From Plasmodiophora brassicae (lineage: Eukaryota; Endomyxa; Phytomyxea; Plasmodiophorida; Plasmodiophoridae): 64,000 nucleotides of DNA. Below are positions 42,932-54,220 of this stretch, in pieces; position 1 is the stretch's first letter; every line of letters starts with the position of its first letter. The position numbers were made by a program, and so were the translations under genes. The notes beneath the pieces are model-generated. The model was not told the DNA's origin, did no database searches, and saw only the letters and a program-made list of their open reading frames with translations. The stretch is taken from contig JASFAU010000001.1 in NCBI GenBank assembly GCA_039704465.1, positions 1,736,001 to 1,800,000 of the forward strand, in the 5' to 3' direction.

Positions 42932-45900
42932 TCAACCGGAACACCACTTTCGGTTATACTTTCCGTTGCATTCGTCGTTGCCGCAGACCTTGCAACAGCT
43001 CTTCGGTTTACGGACTCGTTTTGTTTCGCCTGGATCGCGAACCGGGGCTGACAGGCGACGCTTTGCAGCACTTAATGGTACCACGTCCAGCACCGCTCCA
43101 ACTGCCGCAGCCGAGGAGGGCGCCTGGTGGATATCGAGACTTGCATGGTGTGCAGGCTGCGGGACAAGGACAGGCGCGGCGGTCTCAGGTGGCTGGATAG
43201 GAACAGGCGGGGCAGGAACGGGCGGGACCTGGCGTTGGACAGGCGCTGCTGCTGACGGGAACAACAACGTTGACGGCGGGACACGACTTGATAAGCGGAC
43301 GGAGCGTGTGTTCTCTCGAGTAGTGACCGACGCTGAGGTCCGGTTATTCGATTTTCTCCAGTTCGTATAATAGCGTTGAAGCTGTGTTGCCGTCTTCCGG
43401 AAGATGGAAACGCCGTCCGCTTTCGTCCGGAAGACCTCGACAATAGCAGCAAAGTCTTTGCCAAACTGGCGCATTGCCTCGTCGAACAGCTTGAACTCTT
43501 CCGGTAGGTGCATTGGCATGATGGGAATAGCCATACCAAAGCGTTTAGCGGCAAAGGCGTAGCATCCCGTCAGTGGCCGGGTTGACTGGGGACCGTTTTC
43601 GGCATCGGTGCGGTTGATCAACCTGCAGAGACCAAATTGTTCGCCCGTCGCAAAGAACGACCTCAAAGGATGCCAGTTCTCGTACACGAGTCGTGATGAT
43701 ACCGATAACGCCAACTCCTGAACGCGTTCGATATTCCATACATCGTAGTGGCCAAAGAAGGGCACGTCAGCGCGATGTCGAACGCTGGCCCGCATCAACT
43801 GGCGATGACGCTTCTCAGCCAGAATAGCATCTGCTAATTCCAGGGAAGCGCCGAAAGAACCCATAGAACGGTACAGGTCCCGATGGTACCCGCCTTCAAG
43901 GGAATTCGTTCCCCGCGAACAATGATACACGGGTAGGCCCAATTCGTCAACCGCAATTTCAGTATAGAACTGGAATCCGGGAGGGTCGCTGAGACACCCT
44001 TTCCTGACGTGCACCCTCATTGCCTAGCATGCGTTGACAATATTAGTCGGATAAACCAGAACATTGGTAAGGGAATCTGACCTCGATCTTCTTCAGACCC
44101 GCCTCGGTTAACAGCGGGTCGTTCGTCATTGGGTCCTTCGCGGAACGATATGCGTCGACCACAGCCTGTACCGCTTCGTCCATCTCGACTGGCCGTCGCG
44201 TTGCGCGCTTGATCCGAGAGCGCGCCCATCGTGAATTATGGATGAAAGCTTCGAAATCGTCCGGGAGTTGACCTGCTTCTTCAAGTTTCCTCCTGACCAT
44301 ATCTTTGTCCTCTGGATCGACAACCAGAATGGCATCGCGCATCGCGGCCAGGAACGCCGGTTGGTACGCGTTCGTCGCTTTCACGGGAAGGTCGTTTAGC
44401 CAGTGGAATATATCTTTCAATACAACCACGTCGTCAGATTGCGACTCCAACGGCAGACACTGGCGAGCCCTGCGAATTGATTGAAGACGCACTGGCAGGC
44501 GCACAGGAAGCTCCTTGATCGTTTGAAATGATGGCAACCCGTTCCGAGTCGCAATACGGAGTCCAGGAGCTGACAATTCGTCCACTTCAACAAGCAGGAC
44601 GTGTTGTGAGGCTGTCACATCACGTGACGTTCCGCTGTTCTCGACAATGGTCCCGGAGGCGACGCGTTTGCTGTTTCCGATAACGATATCGACTCGAAGG
44701 CCCGGGGCAGCGTCAGTGAGTGGAATAGGAGTCGAACAATCCTGGAACTGGGTAAAGTAGTGGTACAGCGCTAGTCCAGCGAAGGCATCGCGGTTCGCGT
44801 AACGAATTTGTGCCCGTGACAACGGACCTGACCAGTGTTCCGAGACCCGGATGTGTGGAGGTTTTTCCAAAGAAACGTGGAATACTAAAGACATCAACCG
44901 CTCCAAAGAGAGCTTAGACGTGGACAGTTTCCCACGACGCTTCCCCAGCACAGCGACGTCGACACAATTATTCAGGTGCACGCCGAAGTCTTTCAACAAT
45001 TTCGCAGCGTCATGCTGGATCTGTCTGCCCACTTTGGCTATACGGGCGTCCGCGAGTAATGTGACCACCGCTCTTGGAAGTTGCTTCATGGCGTCTGTAA
45101 CCCGGACCAAATACATCTCACCGTTCGACATTGCAATTTGGATCGTACGCACGCGAGAACGGGAAGAGACGAAGCGGCCGCCCAAGCGAGTCATGACAAC
45201 GTCCCACTCCTGGTCATACCCAATCACACGCTTGTCGGGCGCCTCGGATAAGAGTGTGCGGTAAACAGCATCAACAACGTCGTTGATTTCAGATGGTGTC
45301 GACAACACACGACCGTCGCTGGGTGGCCATGAAAACGATGGGACTGCAGAGTCAGCCAGATCGCGGCCACGTTGCCGAGCAGAGATGGACCGTAAAGAGA
45401 CAAGCTGATCGGTTGCCCCGGTCACAGCTGAAACAAAACTGGCGACTGCAGCAGCAAAATCGACGGTCTGCGATGAACGCGAAGATTCCTCCAGAATCCG
45501 TTGAGCGCAAACGTTGGTGGCCCGTGTCACGCTCTCAATGACCCCATCGAACAGTCGTTCGCAAGTGGTGTCGTCGATATCCACATCCTCGTTTTCAATG
45601 CTCTCGAGAAGACACCGCTGAGCAGCAATACGCACGGCGCCCAATGCAACCACTTCAATTTCGACCAGACTGCGGTGAACAACGATGGGGAGCTCGAGGA
45701 ACAAGTTCTCGCGAATAGAGCGCAAAATGGCGGCTAGATTGGAGCAAAGTGCCTTCCCCAGAGAGAGCGCACGAAGAAAGTGCTTAAACTCCACGAACAG
45801 GCTGGCATCCTGGCAGCATCTATCGGACACGAAAAGAGATGGTTCCGTCAAACCATTCTTTAGAATACGCTTCATGAAGCCGCGCAATGCTGGCAACAAC

Positions 45901-47881
45901 TCGGCGAGGCTGGCCCCGAACGTCAGCATTTGAAGAACGGGCTCTTCAAATTCGTTGCAACAGGTGAACAGCGCCTCAACAAGCTTCTCGCCGTTGAATC
46001 GACGAATCAATTTGGGGATCTTGAAGGAATGGTCCAGTTTCAAGATTCGTCCACTGACGGTCTGTATAAGAAGGTCCATCAGCGGTCGTACCTGTCGGTG
46101 GAATTTCACCAAACAGTATTTTAGGTACGAAGGTGACGGAACGAACCCGTTGTAGCGATCGGGGTCAGCAAAGGAAGAAAATTGCGGTGGGGAATCACCC
46201 AACTCTCTGGTGAACCTGTACCCGATTCCCCTCTTGCAGTGTAGCAGAGACCCGAACCATTGGATCTGTAAACGGGTGTATCTGGAAGTATGCCATTCCA
46301 TAAGCATACGATGGTACCCCTCGATGGAGACGCCCTGCTCAGTGAGCGACCGCATCTCTTCTATAATGGAATTGTCGATCGCACTGCGATGCGTGAGCAA
46401 CGCGGGGAATTGAACCCGAATAAAGTCAGGCAGTTGAGAAAGAAAGTTTTCGTGATACGCACTGAACGTATACGAAGGCGCTTTGCTGCCCTTGCAGCGC
46501 GTGCACCGGTACGTCCGCGCAATGATGAAATAGCATGAATCGCGAGTGACGACGCGTCGACCTGCTGTCCACGAATGGTGGACGACATTGTAGTCACCAG
46601 GCTTGGCCTGTCGTGCAGAACGTCTCTGCCGGCAATGAGGGCAATGGATGGGGATATCGGAGGCCATTGTCTCCGGATCCCACACAAACACGTCGTAGAC
46701 GTAGAAGCGATTCGGATCCAGGTCGCCAACGAGCAGCTGACGCACGGCCGCTGAACCAAAACGGACCCAAAGCTGTCCAGAACGAACAAGCGCGAGGATG
46801 GAGCTGTCAACGCTCTTTACGTTCTCTAGGATGCCGTCCAGGACCTTCCGCATTACAGGCGATGCGGCATCTCCTTTCTTGCCCTTATTCCCGTGACTCA
46901 CACCTGTTCCATTTCAAACACAATCTTCACATACCCGTAGTACAAGAAAGACACACCTGTAGGAGACGACTTCTCATTTGGGTGCGAGTCTGGATCATCG
47001 TCGACATCGTCATCCATATCGGAGTTATCGACATGCGATCCATTGCTGGTCAAACGGTCGAAAGCGTCATCGTCGTCGACTCCGTCATCGCCATTCGATA
47101 CAATTGCAGGCTTAGCGAATCGCTGAAGCTGACGTTCAAGCCAGTCAGTGCCCTTTGTAAGAAGGGGTGGCGGATCAGTAGTCGCTGCTGCAACATCGCT
47201 GAAGTCGGGCATGGATGCGGTGGTGGACGATAAAGAACTAGTGGACGATGATCGCTGGCGCCCGATAAGGACTGGAGCCAGAGCTGCTTGGAGAGCAGCA
47301 ATGCTTTGCCCATGCCGCAGCGCGTTCCTCAGTTGACGAGGAGCTGGATTGTTCTCAGGAGGATCCGCAACATCACGCTCGCGGTCGACCGGATTCGGAA
47401 CGCATTCGGCGGGATTCGGACGACTGAGATCAACCGGTTCAGCTACGATTGAATATAGGTTAGTTCTGGATACGGCAATTGTTGGCCGAGTGATTACACA
47501 TTGTAGGCCGGATCGACGTAGAGGGCGATGTCTCAGGGTGACTCGATGTCAAACCAAAGACGAGTGGAGGTTGAGGAACGAGAGCCCCTGTTGGCGGTGC
47601 CAAAGGTGGCTCGACAGGGATGGATGTCGTATTCCCAATCATTCCGCCTGCTGATTTTCATCAGACAATGCATGTGTGCATATCAGTTCTTGGTAACCTC
47701 CTGCGACATCGCGCTGCGATTGTTCGCGAGGCACTTCGACGGCTGTATCGGATGGCCCTCGCCGAAAGTATGCAGCAATAGACGGCTGCTTCGGCTCTTG
47801 TTGAGAAAGAGATTTACTCGACTTGTTCCTTGATCCTGGCTTGCGTCCCGCTCCAGGTCGATAACCGCCGCGACCGCCCAT
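42932..47881 (-). CDS. Large transposon-like protein with RNase H-like and 3'-5' exonuclease domains
   Basis: The ATG at 47881 opens a short exon with MGGRGGYRPGAGRKPGSRNK (AT-hook-like) and PSIAAYF. A Pro-rich and an acidic region follow; the joins between them are approximate. The main exon (46901-44066) begins after an intron that gives GVSHGNKG in phase. It holds a Cys-rich zinc-binding part (HCPHC then CTRC), an RNase H-like core (LDHSFKIP ... VSDRCCQD) and a DEDDy exonuclease with all three motifs: GYDQEWDV, VGRQIQHDAAKLLKDFG and RYANRDAF. A 58-nt intron after GLKKIE joins the C-terminal part (LSDPPGFQFY, RGTNSLEGGYH) in phase, which ends in a CKVCG ... CNGKYNRKWC knuckle. The layout resembles uncharacterised transposon-like proteins of fungi and animals. 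I saw no inverted termini, so it may be domesticated. Confidence 0.7.
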
Positions 47882-48038
47882 CCTGCAACCGCTTGCCCGG
47901 GTCAGAGATCGCCTGCAGCTGGAAGAAAATGCGGACACGTGCAACAAAAAACACTGGCATTTGTAGTGAAACGTTTCTGCAACTTCCAGAAAACGTCCAA
48001 CCGGAAATGTGCTAAAAACGGGGGAAAATCCGAGGATG

Positions 48039-48080
48039 TCCGAGAGTCAAGAGCCATTGTCCGAGAGTCAAGCGCCAGTG
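48039..48080. repeat. Two copies of a 21-bp direct repeat
   Basis: The unit tccgagagtcaagMgccaktg occurs at 48039-48059 and 48060-48080 with three differences. It lies in the gap between the transposon-like gene and dynamin paralogue B and may reflect slippage. Confidence 0.7.
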
Positions 48081-48159
48081 GGAACTCACTCCGCGCACTG
48101 CGTGAGAGCCGTCGGCAGCAGGTCCTAAATCGGGCCGGGTGCTAAATTCTGTTTATAGA

Positions 48160-50992
48160 ATGGACACCCCAGATTGGGATGGACAGCAAGCAGGTCCAGG
48201 ACATTTGGTTGAATCGCCGATTGCGTTTCGGCTGTCGTCCCTACACGACGACATGGTCGGACCGGCGGTGGAGCAGCCGTTCGCGGCGACGGCCGCTGAG
48301 CTCGAGGAGCGGCGCCTGTTCTCGGATATCATCGGCATTCTGCGGTCGCATTCGATATCGGCTGATGCGATCCCGACGCTGTGTCTCGTCGGTGTGCAGT
48401 CGCACGGGTATGGAACGGCGTCCGCTCCTGCCCCACCACCATGGGTGCTGATATGATCGCGTTCACAGCAAGTCGTCGCTGGTCGAATTCTTCGTCGGGA
48501 TCCCGTTGACGCTGATCAAGGAGGATACGGGCACCCGGTGCCCCACCAAGTTCTTCCTGCAGTTTGACAGCCAGGCGAGGACGCCCCACTGCGATATCGT
48601 GAAGGTGCCACGTGAAGTGGCCCACCTGTACCCGAACGTCAGCGTCGCACGCCCGATCAACGTCGACTACAAGGTACGCGTGTGTGGCCCTGTGACAGCG
48701 ACGTCCACCTGTTCATGCAGCGCCCTACAGGTGTTGCCCGACGCGCTCGGTAAGGTCATGCAGCAGCTCGAGGAGCATTCGGCCACCGGGTTCTCCATGG
48801 ACGAACTCGAAGTGCACGTGACGAGCGACCTGTGCCCGAACCTGTTCTTCGTAGACCTGCCCGGGATCGTCTCGCCAATAGACCCGCGATGCACCGTCAT
48901 CGGCGATATCGTTCGAAGCTATCTGCAAATGCCGAACGTTATCCCCATCATGGTTGTAAAGGCATCTGAAGATCTCGCAACGGGTCACCGCCGGCCGTCC
49001 TCGACTCATTCTTCCCGATACTGAACCTGACTTCCACAGGCATGCTGTATTCGTTCATCCGCGATCATGCCAGGCCTGGCTGGAAAGAATCGTCTCTCTT
49101 CGTCGCGACACATTTCGACGCCAATCTCCCCAAGAACGGCGACGCGCTGACGCTGAAGCTCGAAGGGCATTGCTGTGACCCAGAGAACCCGAAACTCAAA
49201 CGCGTGTTGACGAAATACTTCGTGTCGTGCAACCCACCGCCGATCGTCGACCGAGCCGCTCTCATGCAGAAGAAGCATTCCGAGCTCGTCGAACGGATTC
49301 GCAACCTGGAGCGCCTGGAGGCCGACATGATCGAGAAGTGCCTGGCGGAAGTGAAGTCCAGCGGCCAGCCCGACTTCGATGTTGCACACTGGCGCCAGTT
49401 CATGGGTCTGTCGCACGCCAAGTCGGCCATCAAGCGCAAGTGGTACGAGAGCTATTCGGCCCAGTTCCCGAACGTCCAGCTGGCGCTGATGCAGAAGCAA
49501 CGGGAGACGGCTGCCCGGATCGACGGCCTTCGTGCTATCAAGGAAAGCCTGAACCCGACGTCGATCCGTTTGCGGGTGTCGTCGCTGGCGGCCGATTTCC
49601 TGAACCTGATCAAGCTGGTCACACAGCAGGACTCGACGATCTGGAGCGTCGACAAGCTTGGGTCGCTGTCGTCGGGCGTCTCGTTCGAGGACGAGGACTC
49701 ACGGTACAGGTCCAGCGGCGGCAAGGTCTTTGTCTGGGGTCGCGAAATGTCTCAGTCCGACATGATGACGATCAACGCGTCCATGTCGGGCTGGCAGAGG
49801 GAACTTCCCGCCAAACTGCTTGGTGTCTCCCAGATTCGTCGCCTGTTCAACGTAAACCGTGCCATCATCAGCATGGCGGAACTGCCGCCCGTCGACGACA
49901 GCATGTGGATGAACGCCCTCGGGCATTTCATCAAGGCGTCCACGGAGCCATCGTGGGACCACGCCATTGCCCAGGTCGTCAACTGGTCGCTGCGCGAGAT
50001 CATGATCCCGTCGGTAGACTTCCTGACGTCGAGGGTCGTGCATGTGTACAACCACATCGGGGTAATCGTCGCCAGTGCGGTGAAAGACAAATACGACCCC
50101 GAGTACCACCGGTTCATCGACGAGATCCTCGGTCGGCCCATGATGCACAACGGATTACGTCTTCTTGCACTGAACGTGTGCTGTCAGAGTCGTACCTGTC
50201 GTTTGTGGCGGAAAATGGCGAACGTTCGGCTGAAGCTGCGAAGCATCTGGTCAGGGCGAAGTCATCGTTCCTGAACATGGTCAGTCTGGGTCGCGGTTGT
50301 TCTCTGGATTCATATTGAGTGCGCCCCATGTGTTTTAGAAGCTCGGTAGTAACCTGGCTCAGATGTTCTGCGAACTCGAGCACCAGACACGATGCACTGA
50401 TCATGTTGAGGCGCCGTACGATGAAACGGCATACTATCAGTCGCCCGTCTACGAGGAGCCAAGCAATGGGGAAGAGGCACCTCCACCGCCCCTCGAACGT
50501 CGCATCTGTGGCACTCAAGCACGTCTGGCCATGCTGCTGTCGGAGCCGAAAGCAACGGAACGACTTCCTCTGGCACGATACGTTGATCGCGACGCCGTGG
50601 CCATCGTCCGCGACGTCGTCGAGAAGTCGCTGCTGACCCAGCTGTCGTTCAGCGTGTACGATATCGAGAGCCTGATTGTCTGCGACCTTGAGAGGCCGAT
50701 CCACAATCCTTACTCGAGGCCGGAACTGACCAGCGGTGATTCCCTGGAGGCCTATGTTAACCGCGTTGCATGCCAAGACGCCGACAAGCTCATGGCAACG
50801 ATCGTGTTTGACGAAGCCAAGAATGAGGCTGATATCCTCGAGCTGGAAGCGTATTCGCAGACGTTGGCGAAAGATATCGTCCTTATTGAGGAGAAACGGG
50901 ACGCGTTGAAAGCGTTGTACTCGAGGGCGCCACGACCAGCACGAAAGTCCATCGTCAATGGGGGGCCTGCACCAAGGCGAAACGGCAAGTGA
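48160..50992 (+). CDS. Dynamin-family GTPase, paralogue B
   Basis: Six exons (48160-48407, 48469-48673, 48731-48983, 49040-50131, 50188-50279, 50339-50992) join in phase to 847 aa. G1 is GVQSHGKSSLVE, G2 lies in TGTRCPTKFFLQF, G3 is VDLPGIV, and the G4 position has VATHFD rather than TKLD, as in paralogue A. The stalk includes RRLFNVNRAI, and the C-terminal GED-like segment has NRVACQDADKLMAT. Exons 2, 3 and 5 have exactly the same lengths as their counterparts in A (205, 253 and 92 nt), and five intron positions are shared. The N-terminus and tail are longer, with an Arg/Lys-rich end. This copy is GC-rich. The two genes point away from each other across a 10.6-kb segment. Confidence 0.9.
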
Positions 50993-51095
50993 TAGCCGCT
51001 GTCAACCTGAGAACGCAGACGGCACTGGGCCTCGTATTGACATATTCATATGAATTCTTGCGTTGATAATTTTGAAATGAGCGGTCGAATCGCTA

Positions 51096-52434
51096 TTATC
51101 GTGAGGTTCGCAATGTGAGCATCTCCCGTCGTTGGCGATCACTGGTTTGAGCGGTAGCCGCCGCCTTCTCAGCGGCAATTCGCCGATTGACGTCCTCGCG
51201 TTCAGCAGGCGTCAGCGAATACCAACGACGGCCGGATGCTTGTTCCCATTGCCGAATATCGCGGGTCGAGTGCTGTCGCGGGACGTACTTCGTTTTCGGA
51301 CGAAACTGCTTGTTGTGGGCCTCGAGCATCGCCGCGATGTCGTCCACGTCCTCCTTGCCATTCGCCACGTTTCTGCCCTTTTTCATCTTCGGTACGACTG
51401 CATCACCAACGACGTTCTCCTTGCCAGTTGCAGCTGGCCGTGCCTTTCGTTTCTTCGTCGGGGACGCCTTCGACTGCGGGTCCATTCTGGCGAGAGGTCG
51501 TGGTGCCTCGCAGACGACCGCTTCAACGCGAATGCGCTTGCGAAGTTTGGCAGGGTCGGTGGAGACGACGGACGATCGTTTCCTGGTGACGGCTGCCGCT
51601 GGACGGCCGCCAGCCAGATCTCGTCGGGATCTAACTGCAACGTTGTGGTTCTCGCGAATCTTCTTATTGTGCTGGTCCAGTAGTTCTTGGATGCTGCTAT
51701 TGTCATCACTGACCTTCCCAGAAGGTTTCGCGATCTCGACCACTGGTCGGCCCGAGGCCGCTGGGTCCGCGCTCACAACGGCCTCATGATGAACGTGACG
51801 CTCCGAGAACCATGCATCGTCACGCTGGCTGTCGGCGTCATCGTCACCGACGAACATCCGACGCATCTCGACCATCAGATCGACGTACTGCGGTGCCTCA
51901 AACCTTGCACGGACTCAGCGTCAGCATCCAACCGCCGACTAAACGGATAGGTTCCGACTCGAATTTCGGGTCGACTACGAACGCCTCGTCATCGTTGATG
52001 CGTTCGCTGTGTAGGTCGGGGACGACGGGTTCACCATCGTCAATCGCAGCGAGCGCCGCCGCCGCCGCCGCCGCCGGCTGGAACATCGCTCGCGCGCTGT
52101 CCTCGGCTCTGCCCACAGGCACGGGCACGAAGCAGCGCAACGCCTGTACCCGGCGGCAGCCTCCCAAAATGAAGCGACACACGACGGACGCGATGCGCTG
52201 CGCGCCGTGTTTGAATAGCGACCCGCCCTGGTGGTTGACCTCCACAGTTCCACCGGCAGCAGTGCTGGTACTGCTCCCACTGGGACTCACTGCACCTGCG
52301 ACCGTATCGCGCACATCGGAATCCACACAGCCCTGGCTGGGTACGCGCCATAACCTTGCAAGGTCCGCCCGCGCCGAGATCATGTCCAGTGGCACATGAA
52401 CGTGTCGGGAACTGTGCGATAGGGTACACGACAT
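51096..52434 (-). CDS. Unknown basic protein with a duplicated HNK motif
   Basis: Two exons (52434-51940 and 51887-51096), joined by a 52-nt phase-0 intron, give 428 aa. The N-terminal third is Gly/Ser/Ala-rich with a poly-Ala run. The C-terminal half is Lys/Arg-rich with KKRK-type nuclear-signal patches. Two related segments recur: SSIQELLDQHNKKIRE and DDIAAMLEAHNKQFRP, the second leading into RDIRQWEQASGRRWYSL. I do not recognise the family. A nuclear or cytoskeletal scaffold role is possible but not shown. Its ATG nearly coincides with an ATG of the divergent G-patch gene. Confidence 0.6.
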
Positions 52435-52519
52435 GCTTATCTCTTTTCGAATAAAAAGTGTACCAAGTAGCCAAAGTGGCACCCGGATTGCATCTGGAAG
52501 GCCGTCGCCCGCGGAGTTC

Positions 52520-53239
52520 ATGGACAGTGATGGTCGGCGAGGGACGAACAGCGACGACTGCTCGGGCGAGGTCGCCGCGAGAGACGACATCGAGGCTCGC
52601 AAGCAGCGTCTTATATCCATGTATGGGTTGGACGAGAAAGACGAGGAGGAGGAGGCGACCGACGAACGTTGCCAGAGTACGGACCATGAGTTCTGCACGT
52701 GGGTGCAGAACACGAATGGGATTGGGTTAGCGTTGATGATGAAGAGTGGGTATCGGTTCGGCACCGGGCTCGGCAAGCGCAGGCAAGGACGTGTTAACCC
52801 GGTTCCGATTAACGTGCGGCCGCCTGGCGCCGGGATCGCCTACCAGCCTTCGACTGCGCCTAGGAAACAACGACCATCAAAAGTCGAATCGCCTGTCGAA
52901 GCACCTCCTGATGTATTCGACTTTATCAACGTCAGCGTAAACCGGCGGAGGACTGCCAGTGACGCGCCGAAAGGCGTGACGACGTTATCGGAACAAGAAT
53001 GTACTACGAGCCTGCTTGCTATGAGTGGGCGCGCGGAGGCGGCCAGAGATGAATGTGAACGAGTACGTTCGGCTATGAAACGGAACGCCGGCCAAGGCAA
53101 CGGTAACATGGCATCACATTACCAAAGCAGGCTACAAGCTGCTGAAGCGAACCTTGCTCGCGTCACCGAACGACAAGCCAGTCTATCTTCAGCGAGGAAA
53201 CGCCACAAGTCAGCATCCATGAAATCGTTCAAGTTCTAA
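52520..53239 (+). CDS. G-patch domain protein
   Basis: 239 aa from the ATG at 52520; the frame is also open from an ATG at 52433, which would overlap the divergent gene's start. A Glu/Asp-rich helix (RKQRLISMYGLDEKDEEEE) precedes a G-patch: NGIGLALMMKSGYRFGTGLG then GRVNPVPINVRPPGAG, close to the G-patch of ZGPAT-like proteins. The C-terminus is a coiled-coil-forming basic region ending ARKRHKSASMKSFKF. G-patch proteins activate DEAH-box helicases in splicing or ribosome assembly. The partner is unknown, and the CCCH and Tudor parts of ZGPAT are absent. Confidence 0.75.
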   Translation: MDSDGRRGTNSDDCSGEVAARDDIEARKQRLISMYGLDEKDEEEEATDERCQSTDHEFCTWVQNTNGIGLALMMKSGYRFGTGLGKRRQGRVNPVPINVRPPGAGIAYQPSTAPRKQRPSKVESPVEAPPDVFDFINVSVNRRRTASDAPKGVTTLSEQECTTSLLAMSGRAEAARDECERVRSAMKRNAGQGNGNMASHYQSRLQAAEANLARVTERQASLSSARKRHKSASMKSFKF

Positions 53240-53252
53240 CTGCCAACGGCGG

Positions 53253-53951
53253 TCATGGGTGTATTGATGGGTTGGTGGCACGTTTCGCGTAGCCGTGTCC
53301 GGTAAAGTTGTCCAGAACGCCACGTGACGGGATGTCTCTCCTGCCGAACCCGATCACGGACGCGGACTGCTTCACGTTTCGGTTCTCGTGAAGCTTCTTC
53401 TTGCGATCGCTGATGGCGAACCGGTAGATGGATGTGCGATTCCTGTTGAGCGTCTCCTGAACCTGCTCGGGTGTCGGCGTCGATGGGAACATCTTTTTGC
53501 CTTCGGGGCGGGGCCGGGGGAGGTCCGTTATAGGATTGCCTTTTCGTTTGTTCATCTCCTGAAGCACTTTACGTCGCTCTTCAACCCGCTCTAACTTCTT
53601 GAGCCTCTCCTGAAGCCAACATTTGTCAGGCAAACGAGGGCGATCCCAAACGCCGACCGTTTCGTACCTGCTCGACCTTGCACGCGTCCATCTTCTTGTT
53701 GGGCCAGATCTGATCAACCGAGCGTCGGTTGAATCCTTTGAGGAACTTCGTCTCCCGGAGGCCCTTGGGCGGGGCGAACTAACCCGTACAGTCACGTTCA
53801 CGAAGTGAATTCGGCATGTTGCGCAACGAACCTCAGATATCGACGATGAGTTGTCATGATGCATTAGGTAGTTCCATCGGTGGATCTCGTCCTGGACCTG
53901 GTAGTGACGGCGACCTCGGAATTCTACCGTCGAATGCGACGCCGTGAACAT
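53253..53951 (-). CDS. Unknown basic coiled protein
   Basis: The last exon (about 53609-53253) reads ERLKKLERVEERRKVLQEMN, then PTPEQVQETLNRNRTSIYRF, and ends RGVLDNFTGHGYAKR. It joins through a GT-AG intron (near 53610-53668) to an exon with LRETKFLKGFNRRSVDQIW and NKKMDACKVEQ. The exon upstream, with a possible ATG ending at 53951, is uncertain. Charged helices and short Gly/Asn turn motifs recall ciliary inner-microtubule proteins, but I cannot assign a family. It is convergent with the G-patch gene, only 14 bases away. Confidence 0.5.
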   Translation of the reverse strand: MFTASHSTVEFRGRRHYQVQDEIHRWNYLMHHDNSSSISEVRCATCRIHFVNVTVRVSSPRPRASGRRSSSKDSTDARLIRSGPTRRWTRARSSRYETVGVWDRPRLPDKCWLQERLKKLERVEERRKVLQEMNKRKGNPITDLPRPRPEGKKMFPSTPTPEQVQETLNRNRTSIYRFAISDRKKKLHENRNVKQSASVIGFGRRDIPSRGVLDNFTGHGYAKRATNPSIHP

Positions 53952-54220
53952 CGTGCGACTTGCCACCCGCCCTCTGGTCGACCAGTACAGATATCACCTG
54001 ACGATCGCGAAATATCTTCACCTTGCAGCACATCAACCCGAACTGAACGGAGGCCCGGTGTCACTTCAGTAACCGATTCCATTTGCAATGATCACAGGGT
54101 GCTTCATGCTATAATAAACTCTAAACTAGAAGTGCTACTCGAGTAATGCATCCAGCATCCGGGCGAACCGCGCACCTATTTGAGTCGGTGCCGCAGCAGT
54201 CGCGTTATCGCAACCGAGAC

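Noticed and set aside
44020..44066. Apparent frameshift or stop splitting the transposon-like gene into two genes
   Set aside because: A GT-AG intron of 58 nt after GLKKIE rejoins the two parts in phase and restores the expected protein order.
46395..46425. B-box-like GGGTTCAATTCC on the minus strand
   Set aside because: It lies in the middle of the transposon-like coding exon (FIRVQFPALL) and no cloverleaf forms around it.
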